From NCBI RefSeq assembly GCF_016918785.1, contig NZ_JAFFPT010000021.1:1-64000 (forward strand): 64,000 nt of DNA, written 5' to 3'. A program made the position numbers and the translations under genes. This DNA is from Leptospira ainazelensis (GTDB lineage: Bacteria; Spirochaetota; Leptospiria; Leptospirales; Leptospiraceae). The notes beneath the pieces are model-generated. The model did not search any database. It was not told the origin of the DNA and worked only from the letters and a program-made list of their open reading frames with translations. The first letter of the stretch is position 1, and every line of letters starts with the position of its first letter. Shown piece after piece: positions 9,314 through 18,542 of this stretch.

Positions 9314-9790
9314 ATGGAATTCAGAGCAGTCATTCTCATAGCCGACGGTAATAATGGGAATCCAAAGAAAGAAGATGTTTCAATCAAAGACCGACTTCCG
9401 GTATATTTTGGAAATGCTACGACACCGATTTCTTCAAATGATTCTCAATTTGGTGAACTCAAATCAACCGAATGGGAAGGTGATATACTTATCGGAACGT
9501 TCACCATCCATAAGTTATTCCCAGCTATTGAAGGAATAATAGATACTGATAGTTTAAAACATACAATCACCGGAGTTCGGCTTTCAATAAGCCCAAACCA
9601 GGATGAGAGAATTTTGCCAATTCAAAACGTAGTAATTATCTCAAAATCAATTCCGCAAGATAAAACTGAATTAATTAAATCTATAACAGAAGGCCTGGAG
9701 AGAAGCAATATAAAAAATGAATGTACCGAACCGAAACCCAAAACGATTCCAATCCCACACCCTTCCAGAAAAAGGATATCTGAAAAATGA
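9314..9790 (+). CDS. Hypothetical accessory protein, 158 aa
   Basis: The ATG at 9314 is preceded by GAGAGGA at 5-11 bases distance and is preferred over an upstream TTG at 9245 that would add 23 residues through the operator cluster. The protein is soluble and beta-rich with a Lys/Pro-rich C-terminus; no family is recognised. It points against the surrounding late genes and separates terL from the portal gene, so it looks like an accessory gene with its own promoter. Confidence 0.55.
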   Translation: MEFRAVILIADGNNGNPKKEDVSIKDRLPVYFGNATTPISSNDSQFGELKSTEWEGDILIGTFTIHKLFPAIEGIIDTDSLKHTITGVRLSISPNQDERILPIQNVVIISKSIPQDKTELIKSITEGLERSNIKNECTEPKPKTIPIPHPSRKRISEK

Positions 9791-10097
<307 letters not shown>

Positions 10098-10433
10098 CTA
10101 AATTAGAATATTCCCATTCGAAAGAGTGAAATTCGCTCCTCCATTAATATCAAATCTAATTATTGATTCAGGGAAATGTGGACCTTCGCAATAAACGCAT
10201 AACTCAAGGTCCACATTGAACAATCCGTTTAAAAACCCGTTTCTAGCTAAATTGAAATTTTCCAATAAGTAACGGATGTTCTCATTAGATCTTCTGACTG
10301 TAGAGGGCACATGAATCCGTTGAGCAACGCCAATTGAGCCAATCATTAATTTTGTACCTATTTCCACTACACCTGCATTTATCGCAGCTGTTAGAATATG
10401 TTGAGTGAATCTTTGGATTTGTTCTTCAGTCAT
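10098..10433 (-). CDS. Small hypothetical protein, 111 aa
   Basis: This starts at an ATG (10433). It is a soluble protein with a helical N-terminus and a beta-rich C-terminus ending in short Gly/Asn-containing strands. I recognise no family. Length, strand, end pattern and the neighbouring 22-bp repeat are shared with the 109-aa gene at 17436-17765; sequence similarity between the two is weak by eye. It appears to be an accessory gene between terL and portal. Confidence 0.5.
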   Translation of the reverse strand: MTEEQIQRFTQHILTAAINAGVVEIGTKLMIGSIGVAQRIHVPSTVRRSNENIRYLLENFNLARNGFLNGLFNVDLELCVYCEGPHFPESIIRFDINGGANFTLSNGNILI

Positions 10434-10636
10434 AAAATTAAAGCCAAATAATTCAAAAATATTAAATTTAGTATATAGAAAAACATTTATAGTTTGCGAA
10501 AATACAAATTTTATTTATTAGTTTTCTAATTTTCCGAGAATTTTCGATTTCTATATTTTTTAATCTCAAATTACTTAAAATCTAAGGGCCGATTTTTTCC
10601 GTATTCTTATCCAAATCCTCATTTCAAAGCATTCTG

Positions 10637-10664
10637 CTCGATGGAGAATTTTTTCTCCGTCGAG
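10637..10664. other. Strong stem-loop downstream of terL
   Basis: A 12-bp stem (CTCGATGGAGAA pairing with TTCTCCGTCGAG, one G-T pair) encloses a TTTT loop. It is 159 bp beyond the terL stop on the minus strand. No U-run follows on the terL transcript, so it may be a processing signal, a Rho-assisted terminator or part of a packaging site rather than a classical terminator. Confidence 0.55.
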
Positions 10665-10719
10665 AAATGAAACCGACAACCCGGTGATCGACGATCCAAA
10701 CAAAAATCGAATAAAGTGT

Positions 10720-10793
10720 TTCGCTAGTAAGGCGCGATTCTTAGTTTCGCTCTCAAGACTAGCGAATCATGTTCGCGTCTATACTAGCGAATC
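10720..10793. repeat. ACTAGCGAATC repeats and inverted TTCGCTAGT downstream of terL
   Basis: Two copies of ACTAGCGAATC lie at 10758-10768 and 10783-10793, 25 bp apart, and the inverted form TTCGCTAGT lies at 10720-10728. The cluster is in the 389-bp gene-free stretch after terL (10434-10822), which otherwise holds the stem-loop at 10637-10664. Protein-binding site, packaging site or promoter operator are all possible. Confidence 0.5.
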
Positions 10794-10822
10794 CTATATT
10801 AAAAAAAAGGAAAATACAATAC

Positions 10823-12568
10823 TTAAAAGCCGCGGCGCTTCGCTTGTTCTCTTCTGAGTTGATTTATACTTTTAGCAATGTAACCTTCGGGAATAACCGA
10901 ATCTTTCTCGGATACGTTTGTCTTTTGAGAAATTACAATTGCCCCCGTTCTTTCTTCCGAAGTTAGAAACGAAACAGAATTCCCAAGTTTTTCTACTATC
11001 AAACGATGTGCCATTTCGGTTGCGTCGGGCCCGTCTTTCTTTTTAAAAGGAAATTCATCGAATTGCTCTCGGAGAATTTTCGAGTCTTCTCTAAGCAAGA
11101 GTTGCCCGGTAGCAATCGGAACTTGAAGAGCTCCTTCAATACGTCGGATTTTGTCTCCAGCGTTTTGAATGCCGACGATCGGAACGATGATCTTGTTTGC
11201 AAGAGTCAATCCCAGTTCGTTGTTTTCTAAAGAGCAAAGTTCATTCCAGTCTTCCAGGCGCGTTCTAAAGCCATCCAGAAAGTGTTCTTGACCCCCATTG
11301 GTCTCTATACCCGCGACATCCCAAGGAAACGCTTGCAAAGCCTTTATAAAGTCCTTCTGAATTTGATCTGGACGCCTTCTCTCAATATCAGAATAGAGTT
11401 CGTAGAATTTTCCTGTCGGCGAAAGTCCAAGTCCAACGATTGCAGAAAAATCCGATCGCTCTGTTTTGCCTAGAGATAAGTCGAGCGCTAAAGCCAACTG
11501 CCAACCAGCAAATGATTCAGGTCTTTCGTATTTCCAAGTTTGGATCAGTCCTTTGAATTTCTGTCCGACTTCAGGAAGAGGATCGTTCTGTCTTTCTTGC
11601 GCGAATGTAATTGGATCTTCGTCTCGCTCTTTTTGGAGTAAATCGAGAGGCGCGCCGGCCGGCCACGATGATCGCTCGGTCCCGTCTGGGTCCGTAACCA
11701 AGGCTTGATATTTCTTCCGGATCCATTCTTTGTAACGTTCGGAATTAAAAACGTATTCCCCTACGCAATTCGGTGCGATCGTCGTATAAGAAAGGATCGC
11801 ATCGATCCCCCAGACGGTTCCGAGCTTGAGCGCGGCACGTTCCAACCAACGATATTTCCGACGCATCGTCGATTCACTCTCGACATCTTTTTCTTCGTCT
11901 GGATCATCCATGAGAAGCGCATCGGGTCGGAAGTTCTTATGACGTTTCCCGCGGATCGCGTTCCCCCAACCTTTTGCGATAACCCGGAACCCTCCCATGA
12001 AAACCAAATCGAAATCTGACCACGAAACGTTTTGGCCCTTAATATCTTTCTTCGGTAGAAGTTCCGGAAAATCTTTTGCAAGTGCCGCGTTGTCCTCTAT
12101 CTCTTCCTGGATCTTACGTAAAAATTCTTTCGCCTGATTCAAAGTGGAAGATATCAGAATAGGGAATTTCCAGGTTCCGGTCAAAAGAAGCCAAAGGACT
12201 CCGCACAAAGTTAGAATCGTCGACTTACCGAACCCGCGGGAAAGCGCAACGAGGGAGCGAATCGGTATCCGGTTTTTACTTCCATCCTTATTCCGGGTAG
12301 ACCGGTAAGATTGAATCAAATGGATGAGCTCCATTTGTTGCTCACCGAACGGTATGGAAAAATAATGGGGAAAGTAGTGACGGCAAAAGAAAAGGTAAGA
12401 TCCCCTCTTCCCCGTCGCTCGCTTCCGGCAGATATTCTTCTCCCGATTCGCCCCTACTACTTTCGATTTGAGTCTTTCGGAAACGTTCCGGACCGCTTCT
12501 CCAAGGATCGAAGGATCCACATTTTCATAAGGAGTCCCTTTGAGGAGCTCTGAAAGATCGATCTTCAC
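10823..12568 (-). CDS. terL: Terminase large subunit (TerL)
   Basis: The 581-aa protein is the ATP-driven DNA-packaging motor and headful or site nuclease. It has an ATPase domain with Walker A SRGFGKST (residues 110-117) and Walker B DALLMDDPDEE (216-226). An RNase-H-like nuclease domain opens with LALDLSLGKTERSDF (about 360-374). The GTG start at 12568 overlaps the TerS stop by four bases (GTGA), giving tight coupling. Length and motif order match the family well. Confidence 0.95.
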   Translation of the reverse strand: MKIDLSELLKGTPYENVDPSILGEAVRNVSERLKSKVVGANREKNICRKRATGKRGSYLFFCRHYFPHYFSIPFGEQQMELIHLIQSYRSTRNKDGSKNRIPIRSLVALSRGFGKSTILTLCGVLWLLLTGTWKFPILISSTLNQAKEFLRKIQEEIEDNAALAKDFPELLPKKDIKGQNVSWSDFDLVFMGGFRVIAKGWGNAIRGKRHKNFRPDALLMDDPDEEKDVESESTMRRKYRWLERAALKLGTVWGIDAILSYTTIAPNCVGEYVFNSERYKEWIRKKYQALVTDPDGTERSSWPAGAPLDLLQKERDEDPITFAQERQNDPLPEVGQKFKGLIQTWKYERPESFAGWQLALALDLSLGKTERSDFSAIVGLGLSPTGKFYELYSDIERRRPDQIQKDFIKALQAFPWDVAGIETNGGQEHFLDGFRTRLEDWNELCSLENNELGLTLANKIIVPIVGIQNAGDKIRRIEGALQVPIATGQLLLREDSKILREQFDEFPFKKKDGPDATEMAHRLIVEKLGNSVSFLTSEERTGAIVISQKTNVSEKDSVIPEGYIAKSINQLRREQAKRRGF

Positions 12569-13131
12569 TCCCCCGCTCCGGTGGATATTGTCTCAAGAAT
12601 TTTTTCCTCAAGAAATGCCTCAAGGCCGGAAAGAAGTTTCTTCCTCGCCGATTCGGACTCGGCTTCTGTTTTATTTTTAAGGAGGTATTTCGAAGAAGAT
12701 AAATGGGAAATCACCTGCTGGATTTCTTTCGAACTGACTTTTCCCTTTCTTTTTTTTAGTTCCGCAATCCAATCTTTCAAAATCCCGTATAGGTCGAATG
12801 CGATCAAGTCCGCGTTCATACGCATCGCGTCTATTCGCCGCGCTGCTTCTTTTTCGTAGGCTTCTCGAAAACGTAAAGCAACTGTCTCCTCTGAATACAA
12901 CCAGCGCTTAATCGTAGAGTCGGCAACTCCAATGACCTTAGCAGTTTGAGCGATTGTTTGGCCATCCAAAAGTAAAAGAATTACTTTGAACTGTTCCGGA
13001 TCTACGTTCTTATATGGGTTTTCGTAAGGGGGTTCGAATGCCTTAGTTACTTTCCGATCTTGTTTGGAAGAAGATTTCTTATTCGGAGCGGTTTTTCCGC
13101 TTTGTCCCCTTTTGGCTTGTTTTTTCTCCAC
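12565..13131 (-). CDS. terS: Terminase small subunit (TerS)-like DNA-binding protein
   Basis: The 188-aa protein has a basic N-terminus and a helix-turn-helix at about residues 52-80 (TIAQTAKVIGVADSTIKRW), followed by a helical oligomerisation-like region. It is encoded immediately upstream of, and overlapping, terL. This architecture and position are those of small terminases that recognise the packaging site. A GTG at 13131 is used as start; a conventional ribosome binding site is not obvious. Confidence 0.8.
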   Translation of the reverse strand: MEKKQAKRGQSGKTAPNKKSSSKQDRKVTKAFEPPYENPYKNVDPEQFKVILLLLDGQTIAQTAKVIGVADSTIKRWLYSEETVALRFREAYEKEAARRIDAMRMNADLIAFDLYGILKDWIAELKKRKGKVSSKEIQQVISHLSSSKYLLKNKTEAESESARKKLLSGLEAFLEEKILETISTGAGE

Positions 13132-13207
13132 AGGGCGGGGACAAAGTTTCGGGATTTTCTAAAAGTCAATTCCTAAAATGAATCTGAAATGTTGGGCACA
13201 TCCATTT

Positions 13208-14065
13208 CTATTTGGATTTCTTTTCTTTCTTAATTTCTTCTTCGATAAACTCTTTGAGTCCCTTAATCTTCTTTAGAGCCGGATCCTTTTTTATCGCGAG
13301 TCGGACATAGGTTTGTAATCCTCCGACTTTTTTAAAATCGCGGGTGTATTTTTTTTGCGTTTCAGAAATCTTGGTGATCTTTTTCTTTATCGCGTCCTGT
13401 TCGTTTTTAAGATCCTGAAGGAGTTGTTTTTTTTGGAGCTCCGATGACCACCAATCTGAAACTCGGTTATTAAAATACAAAATCTCTCCATCGAGAAGAT
13501 CCGGAAGTTCTTTGATTGGTTTTTTCTTTTTTGAAAAGATTTCTTTCCGAATTTCGGAGAGATCCCGGTCAACTGTTCGCAAAGGCCATCCAAATAACTC
13601 ATGAATTCTAAGTCTCAAGGGAGTTTTGAATTCACGAACACTTGAATACTGGTTCCCAAAGGCCCCTCCTCTTTCGTCTTGAATGATTTCTATTTCTTTA
13701 AACCAAATCTGTATGACTTGTTTCCGGTTTTCCGGCGAATAATTTTTCGCCCAATCGTTTCCCGCAACCATGACTCGAGCACGAACCCAATCCGTTAAAT
13801 CAGTGAGAACTCGTTTACATGGTATCGTTGAAAACTTTGCCTTCTTAGATGCACGGAATCGGCGGGCACCGTTTAAAATTTCATAATTTCCGTTCTTATC
13901 TGGTTCCTTTGTGATATAAATCGGAGTTTCGACTCCTTGCTCGGCAATTTGTTTTTCAAAAGCCTTTTGTTCATCGTCGGGAACATCCCGCATGAAGTTG
14001 TCTTTATGGATTACAAGTTTATCTAGCGGGATTTCTTCAACGGCGGAATATCGGATTTTAGGCAT
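13208..14065 (-). CDS. ParB/sulfiredoxin-like nuclease-domain protein
   Basis: An N-terminal ParB-fold domain spans about residues 10-95 (IPLDKLVIHKDN, then ILNGARRFRASK, the family GxRR box). A helical region with a possible helix-turn-helix and a Lys-rich C-terminus follow. It lies just upstream of terS rather than in the partition locus. It may act in packaging-site recognition, in transcriptional control of the late genes, or as a second partition-like protein. The ATG at 14065 is preferred; a TTG at 14074 would add three residues. Confidence 0.75.
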   Translation of the reverse strand: MPKIRYSAVEEIPLDKLVIHKDNFMRDVPDDEQKAFEKQIAEQGVETPIYITKEPDKNGNYEILNGARRFRASKKAKFSTIPCKRVLTDLTDWVRARVMVAGNDWAKNYSPENRKQVIQIWFKEIEIIQDERGGAFGNQYSSVREFKTPLRLRIHELFGWPLRTVDRDLSEIRKEIFSKKKKPIKELPDLLDGEILYFNNRVSDWWSSELQKKQLLQDLKNEQDAIKKKITKISETQKKYTRDFKKVGGLQTYVRLAIKKDPALKKIKGLKEFIEEEIKKEKKSK

Positions 14066-14139
14066 AAGAGACAAATCCGGGGATTTCGCATTATGTCGAG
14101 AATTTTTAGAACCCGGATTTATCCGTATTTAGAAAACGA

Positions 14140-14649
14140 TTAAAGTGGAGGATATGCGAAAATCCCGTTCCTCTCTTCTATATCCAAATAATTGGCGTTT
14201 CCACTGATCGCCGGCTTAATTTGCAAAAGATAGCCTCGTAAATTTGAAAGTGAACTTGCTTTTAGTTTATTTGGAAGCGGGAAGTTACACGGCCCGGTGA
14301 ATTGAACATACATCGTTACGTCGTTGTATTGGAGATTTAAACTAAACGGAAGTGGGAAAAGATCAGACTTCGAATTTGCGGCAATCGTTCCGAAATCATG
14401 AAACGAAGGCATTCCGGAATTTACCGCGGAGGAATTCGCATTGCACGTCGAGTTATCATAAATTTTCACTGCGACGGGTGCAGACGTTAAATTTTCGACC
14501 CTCAGCAAAGTGTCCATTCTAACAAAGGCGCCGTAAAGGATCGAAGCAGAAATAGGATCATTCTCGTCTTCTTTTTGATCGTGTTTGCAATCTAAAAAGA
14601 GTATTGAAATACAAAGTGAAAGCGTGATTTTCAAAAAAAGATTTTTCAT
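14140..14649 (-). CDS. Putative lipoprotein, 172 aa
   Basis: From the ATG at 14649 the protein has a classical type II signal peptide: MKNLFLK, a hydrophobic core, and the lipobox LFLDC with Cys near residue 21. The mature part is soluble and beta-rich with a second Cys pair (CNAN, GPCNFP). It is the last of three consecutive exported proteins on the minus strand. Likely surface or periplasm-facing and expressed in lysogens (lysogenic conversion or superinfection exclusion), but no family is recognised. Confidence 0.7.
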   Translation of the reverse strand: MKNLFLKITLSLCISILFLDCKHDQKEDENDPISASILYGAFVRMDTLLRVENLTSAPVAVKIYDNSTCNANSSAVNSGMPSFHDFGTIAANSKSDLFPLPFSLNLQYNDVTMYVQFTGPCNFPLPNKLKASSLSNLRGYLLQIKPAISGNANYLDIEERNGIFAYPPL

Positions 14650-14657
14650 ATAAATTC

Positions 14658-15689
14658 CTACCAACATATTCCAGCAAAAAAACAGGCGGCACCTAAATCA
14701 AAAGAATTTATGGAAACCGAAAAATTTGCGACTGAGTTATTTGAATCGACGACCGTAACTACAAAATAGTATTTTCCAAGAAAATTCCCCGTCGGTGGTC
14801 CGCTCAAAACTCCGTCAAGAGACATTACTGCACCAGGAGGAATTTCTCCATTCATATACCAAGTATATGGAGGGAATCCTCCTTGTGCTGAAAACGGAAT
14901 CGCGTATGAATCGAAAATCCATCTAACTAAACATTCTGGTTGGCAAGTAGAAGAGCTGATACTTGCCGATTGGCCGTTTGCCAAAATAGAATAGTTCAAA
15001 TTTATTTGCAGGTCCTTCCCATCTAAGTCTTTACCTTTTACTACCAAAGTTTTGTGAACGCCTTTCGGAACATTCTGTTCTAACTGAAAAATAAGCTGAT
15101 CGTTATAAATGTCTTTCCTCTTTAATTCGAAATTATTTCCTATAAAATTTCCTATTGATCCGGAAAGGATCACAGAATTCCCATCCACGGATTTTGAAGT
15201 TTGAAGGGTCACAGTTGTATTTGGATAAATTGTAGAACCATTAGAAGGAGAGATTGATAAAACATTTGCGGGTAATGGTTCCTCGCCGGTCGAAAGAAAT
15301 CCGGAGTAAAATGTTTGAATTGGCGTTCCCCCAACTCCATAGCATCGATCAGCGGGAGCGCATCCGGTCTGTCCACCGAATAATCCAGCGTCTTTCCCGC
15401 ATTGCTTTCCATTTACATCCGATTGCCAATATAAACCATCCGCACAGTAGCCTACAGTATAACCGGCATCACAACTTACGCATTTTCCAGCGGCGGGATT
15501 TGGAGGAATCTTACTCGCATCCGGAAGATAATCGCAATAGTGGGGCTTTGCTCCTGATTTAGAAGTATCCCAATATGTGCATATTCCAATTGCTACAAAT
15601 AGGACTTCCTTTTGCCCGCAACGCATATACGAAACAAAGGAACTCGCAACTAAAATAAAAAGCAGGATTAACTTAGATGACATTTTCAT
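14658..15689 (-). CDS. Exported Cys-rich protein with putative Ig (He_PIG-like) domain, 343 aa
   Basis: The N-terminus has a signal peptide, with a possible atypical spirochaetal lipobox ending in the Cys of SYMRCGQK (about residue 24). A Cys-rich segment (residues about 37-120, ten or more Cys) suggests disulfides. Two Ig-like segments follow; the last (about 275-330) contains GGFPPYTWYMNG and SLDGVLSGPPTGNFLGKYYF, typical of He_PIG domains of bacterial surface proteins. The ATG overlaps the stop of the upstream lipoprotein gene, so the trio is co-translated. Confidence 0.7.
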   Translation of the reverse strand: MKMSSKLILLFILVASSFVSYMRCGQKEVLFVAIGICTYWDTSKSGAKPHYCDYLPDASKIPPNPAAGKCVSCDAGYTVGYCADGLYWQSDVNGKQCGKDAGLFGGQTGCAPADRCYGVGGTPIQTFYSGFLSTGEEPLPANVLSISPSNGSTIYPNTTVTLQTSKSVDGNSVILSGSIGNFIGNNFELKRKDIYNDQLIFQLEQNVPKGVHKTLVVKGKDLDGKDLQINLNYSILANGQSASISSSTCQPECLVRWIFDSYAIPFSAQGGFPPYTWYMNGEIPPGAVMSLDGVLSGPPTGNFLGKYYFVVTVVDSNNSVANFSVSINSFDLGAACFFAGICW

Positions 15690-16972
15690 TGAGCAGCATT
15701 CCTATACGAATCTAAAACCGCTTTAACCGCCGGTTGATCAAAAATACTTTTGTTAAGATTGTAGTTCGTTTGTTTTAAAGAATCGATGATTGCTTGCTTT
15801 AAGCTATCTTGATTGATTGGAAGTGACCATTGAAAATCAGAGTTCTTGTTTACTTCAACATCCCTGAGAACTGAAATTTCATTCTTTGTCAAAACATAGA
15901 GGTCTTCATTTTCATAGGAAATTCTTATCTTAACCGGTTCTATAATCTTCCGAAAAGGACGAAATTGCAGGGAATCCTCGAATACATTTACGATCTTTAA
16001 ATTTTGATCTAAAGTATAAATGGCATCTTCTACGTTACTAAGAGCATAAACAATTCCGTCTTTATTTATTGCAACACTACTGATGTAAGGGGCGCTATAT
16101 CCTTTTCCTGAAGAGGACGTATATATAAACGAATCACTTTTTTTCTCAAGTTTGAAAGACAGATTCTCATTTTCTTTATACACTGAAATTCGCTTACCAA
16201 CATTTTCAGAGACTATGAGAGTTTTTAGATTTGAAGAATATGAAACATCTATGATTCCTATCGGGGTAGGGGATAGAGAAAGATCGTTAACCGAATTGTC
16301 AATTATAGAAAATATTTTTAGCGAACCAGAAGGAGCCCTAAAGAGTATCTTACCTTCATCAATTTTAAAGTTAAATAACTTCGAAGCTTGAATCGTTGAA
16401 TCGTTGCAGGAAGGAGTTTTGATAACCGAACCGACCGCTGTATATTGAAAACAAGAATTTATAAATCCGGTTTTAGAAAGCAGAAGAATTCTTCCAGAAG
16501 GGTGAACAAGTATTGATGAATAGTTAACAAGCGACGGATCTTGGTAGTAAGAAATCTTACCTGAATTCTTGGAAAAAATAATATTCCCTTTCGTAGGATC
16601 CAGAATAAATAAATTTACGTCGCTGGGCGCCGATGTCGGGTCTTTGATAATCGAATCGAACGAGACGATTGAAAAATCTTGTATTTTACGAAGTTCCGGA
16701 AAGTTAGGATCGTTGTTATACAAAAATCCAATGTTTTCAACTACTTCAGGGTTTATCTGGAATCGCGTCTCCGGCGAGGAAATTATTTGAAAATCCGCGC
16801 CGCTCCCAGTGCCACTTATTCCATTTGCAAAATTTGGATTTATTCCAATTGCCGAAAGCCAAAGTAAATTACTTGGATTAGAAACTTTGCTACAACTTAC
16901 AAGAATAAGGAACCCCAAAGCAACGCCAACTGATCCTATTCTTCTCTTTTCCAAAAATCCTATTTTTGACAT
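15686..16972 (-). CDS. Putative lipoprotein with beta-propeller-like repeats, 428 aa
   Basis: The signal peptide ends in LILVSCSK, a good lipobox, with the lipid-modified Cys at about residue 27. The mature part consists of repeated short beta segments such as GIVYALSNVEDAIYTLD, suggestive of a propeller fold like NHL or YVTN proteins. It is the first of the exported trio and overlaps the next gene by four bases. Leptospires export many such surface lipoproteins. Role in the host or phage is unknown. Confidence 0.7.
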   Translation of the reverse strand: MSKIGFLEKRRIGSVGVALGFLILVSCSKVSNPSNLLWLSAIGINPNFANGISGTGSGADFQIISSPETRFQINPEVVENIGFLYNNDPNFPELRKIQDFSIVSFDSIIKDPTSAPSDVNLFILDPTKGNIIFSKNSGKISYYQDPSLVNYSSILVHPSGRILLLSKTGFINSCFQYTAVGSVIKTPSCNDSTIQASKLFNFKIDEGKILFRAPSGSLKIFSIIDNSVNDLSLSPTPIGIIDVSYSSNLKTLIVSENVGKRISVYKENENLSFKLEKKSDSFIYTSSSGKGYSAPYISSVAINKDGIVYALSNVEDAIYTLDQNLKIVNVFEDSLQFRPFRKIIEPVKIRISYENEDLYVLTKNEISVLRDVEVNKNSDFQWSLPINQDSLKQAIIDSLKQTNYNLNKSIFDQPAVKAVLDSYRNAAQ

Positions 16973-17124
16973 ATTTATCCATTTTTTTCACAGAATTGTT
17001 TATGTCAAGTTGCCCTTGAATGATTTTCGAAGCTTTTGATTCAAAAGTTTTACCTTTTGTTCCTTTTAAAAGTTGAATTTGTGAATATCCCTATCGAGTA
17101 TTTGCCAATGGAAAGATTCAAGAC

Positions 17125-17388
17125 ATGAAAAATCCGTACAGAGACATAGTTCACGACGAATTTATCTTAGGATTCATGCAGGAAGGGATTGATTCAGACG
17201 ATAGCTCAGAGCAAATAGAAAATGTTTTATCCGCGATTTATCACTTTTTGACTAACGGTCTTTTATCTCGATACAAGACAGCTCGCACCCACGATCTACA
17301 AATCTCACTTTCAGATTTCTGTGATGCAATAGGTGAAATTCAAGAAACATTGTTCCGGCAAATTCAAAAAGATACGTTTATGGAGTAA
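17125..17388 (+). CDS. Small acidic hypothetical protein, 87 aa
   Basis: The ATG at 17125 follows GGAAAG at a suitable distance. The protein is helical and acidic in its first half; no family is recognised. It is a single plus-strand gene diverging from the lipoprotein operon; the 152 bp between them must hold both promoters. Confidence 0.5.
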   Translation: MKNPYRDIVHDEFILGFMQEGIDSDDSSEQIENVLSAIYHFLTNGLLSRYKTARTHDLQISLSDFCDAIGEIQETLFRQIQKDTFME

Positions 17389-17412
17389 ATTTTCCTGATG
17401 AGACATGATTGG

Positions 17413-17434
17413 CATTATCGGAAGTGACCTGTTG
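17413..17434 (+). repeat. 22-bp dispersed repeat, copy 2
   Basis: This is identical over 22 bp to 10015-10036. It abuts the stop codon of the minus-strand gene 17436-17765, whereas copy 1 lies 61 bp beyond its gene. Confidence 0.85.
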
Positions 17435-17435
17435 C

Positions 17436-17765
17436 TCAATCGATTACTAACTTTCCATCTTGATCAGTAAAATATATTCTACCACTTGCATATTTGAGGA
17501 TCCTGGATGGCACTTTCATGTTACTAAGGGTTATATGTAGCTCAGGCACGAGCCTATAAAATTGAGTAGCGGTATTCAATATTTTAAATTCGTTCAACCT
17601 TGCCTCAATCTGCTCTTTATTCAAATCGCAAACATTGGAGATTGTAAGAGGTATTTCAAAATTTATTGAATCAAGGACTAAGGATATAACAATCGTTTGT
17701 CTTTGGTTTTGTTTTCCAAACTCCAAAATTGCGTTTGTAATTTCAGTATATTCAAATTCATTCAT
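17436..17765 (-). CDS. Small hypothetical protein, 109 aa
   Basis: This starts at an ATG (17765). It is a soluble, mixed alpha/beta protein with the ending GRIYFTDQDGKLVID. I recognise no family. Together with the gene at 10098-10433 it shares size, orientation and the adjacent 22-bp repeat, which suggests that both units came from the same source. Confidence 0.5.
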   Translation of the reverse strand: MNEFEYTEITNAILEFGKQNQRQTIVISLVLDSINFEIPLTISNVCDLNKEQIEARLNEFKILNTATQFYRLVPELHITLSNMKVPSRILKYASGRIYFTDQDGKLVID

Positions 17766-17807
17766 ATTGCAAGTAGCTCATGTTCTCCAATAAGAATCAA
17801 ACGAAAT

Positions 17808-18542
17808 TTAAAACAAATTTTCCTGAGATAATTCCGAAAAAATGAACTCTTTTGAAACTTCTCTCACGTTTGAGTTTTCATTTCTCGACGTTATTAGTTT
17901 CGAGATCGTGTAAGCATCCATCTTTTCTTCCGGGAAAATTTTAAATAGCGCTCGGATGTCTTTTTCTTCTTTTAGCTCCGGATCGATCCAAGCCTCCTCC
18001 CCTTCTTTCGGAAGAATCAGCGGCATTCTTTTTTTCGAATTGTGAATCCGAGCCATAAGCGGATTGGCGTCTGTAGTCAGAATGGAAAAGGAGTTCACGA
18101 TTTCACCCGAAACCGGATTTTTCCAAGAATCCCAAATGCCTGCGAGAGAAAAGATTTCCTGGTCTTTCAGAAAAATGAAATAGGGATACTTCTTCCCTTT
18201 GAAGTCCTGCCATTCAAAAAAACCAGTGGAAGGGACGAGACACCGTCTTGACCGGATTACACCTCGAAATGACGGTTTTTCAAAAACAGTTTCGGAACGG
18301 GCGTTCGGAGTATATTCCTGAATTTCCTTTGCGGACACTTCCGTTTTTGTCCAGGAAGGAATCAATCCCCAGACGAAATTTTGAATTAACTTCGGGTTGT
18401 CGCCTGTGATCACCGGACGCGGTCGATGTCGAAATGCGTTCTCGTGGAATATAGGCTGAAAATTCTCCGGTTCTACCAGTTCGGCGCTGAATCTTTTTTT
18501 CAAACTCATCGCATCCGCTGACATTGAGTTATGAAAGCACAT
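17808..18542 (-). CDS. SRAP (YedK/HMCES-type) abasic-site protein
   Basis: SRAP proteins crosslink to abasic sites in single-stranded DNA through an N-terminal Cys exposed after removal of Met. Here the ATG at 18542 gives MCFHNS, with Cys2 in the catalytic place. Typical motifs follow: [43 protein letters not shown] and [12 protein letters not shown] with the active His (RMPLIL after it). A longer frame upstream exists but would bury Cys2, so the ATG is chosen. The start overlaps the end of umuC by 14 bases, making a umuD-umuC-SRAP operon. Confidence 0.92.
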   Translation of the reverse strand: MCFHNSMSADAMSLKKRFSAELVEPENFQPIFHENAFRHRPRPVITGDNPKLIQNFVWGLIPSWTKTEVSAKEIQEYTPNARSETVFEKPSFRGVIRSRRCLVPSTGFFEWQDFKGKKYPYFIFLKDQEIFSLAGIWDSWKNPVSGEIVNSFSILTTDANPLMARIHNSKKRMPLILPKEGEEAWIDPELKEEKDIRALFKIFPEEKMDAYTISKLITSRNENSNVREVSKEFIFSELSQENLF

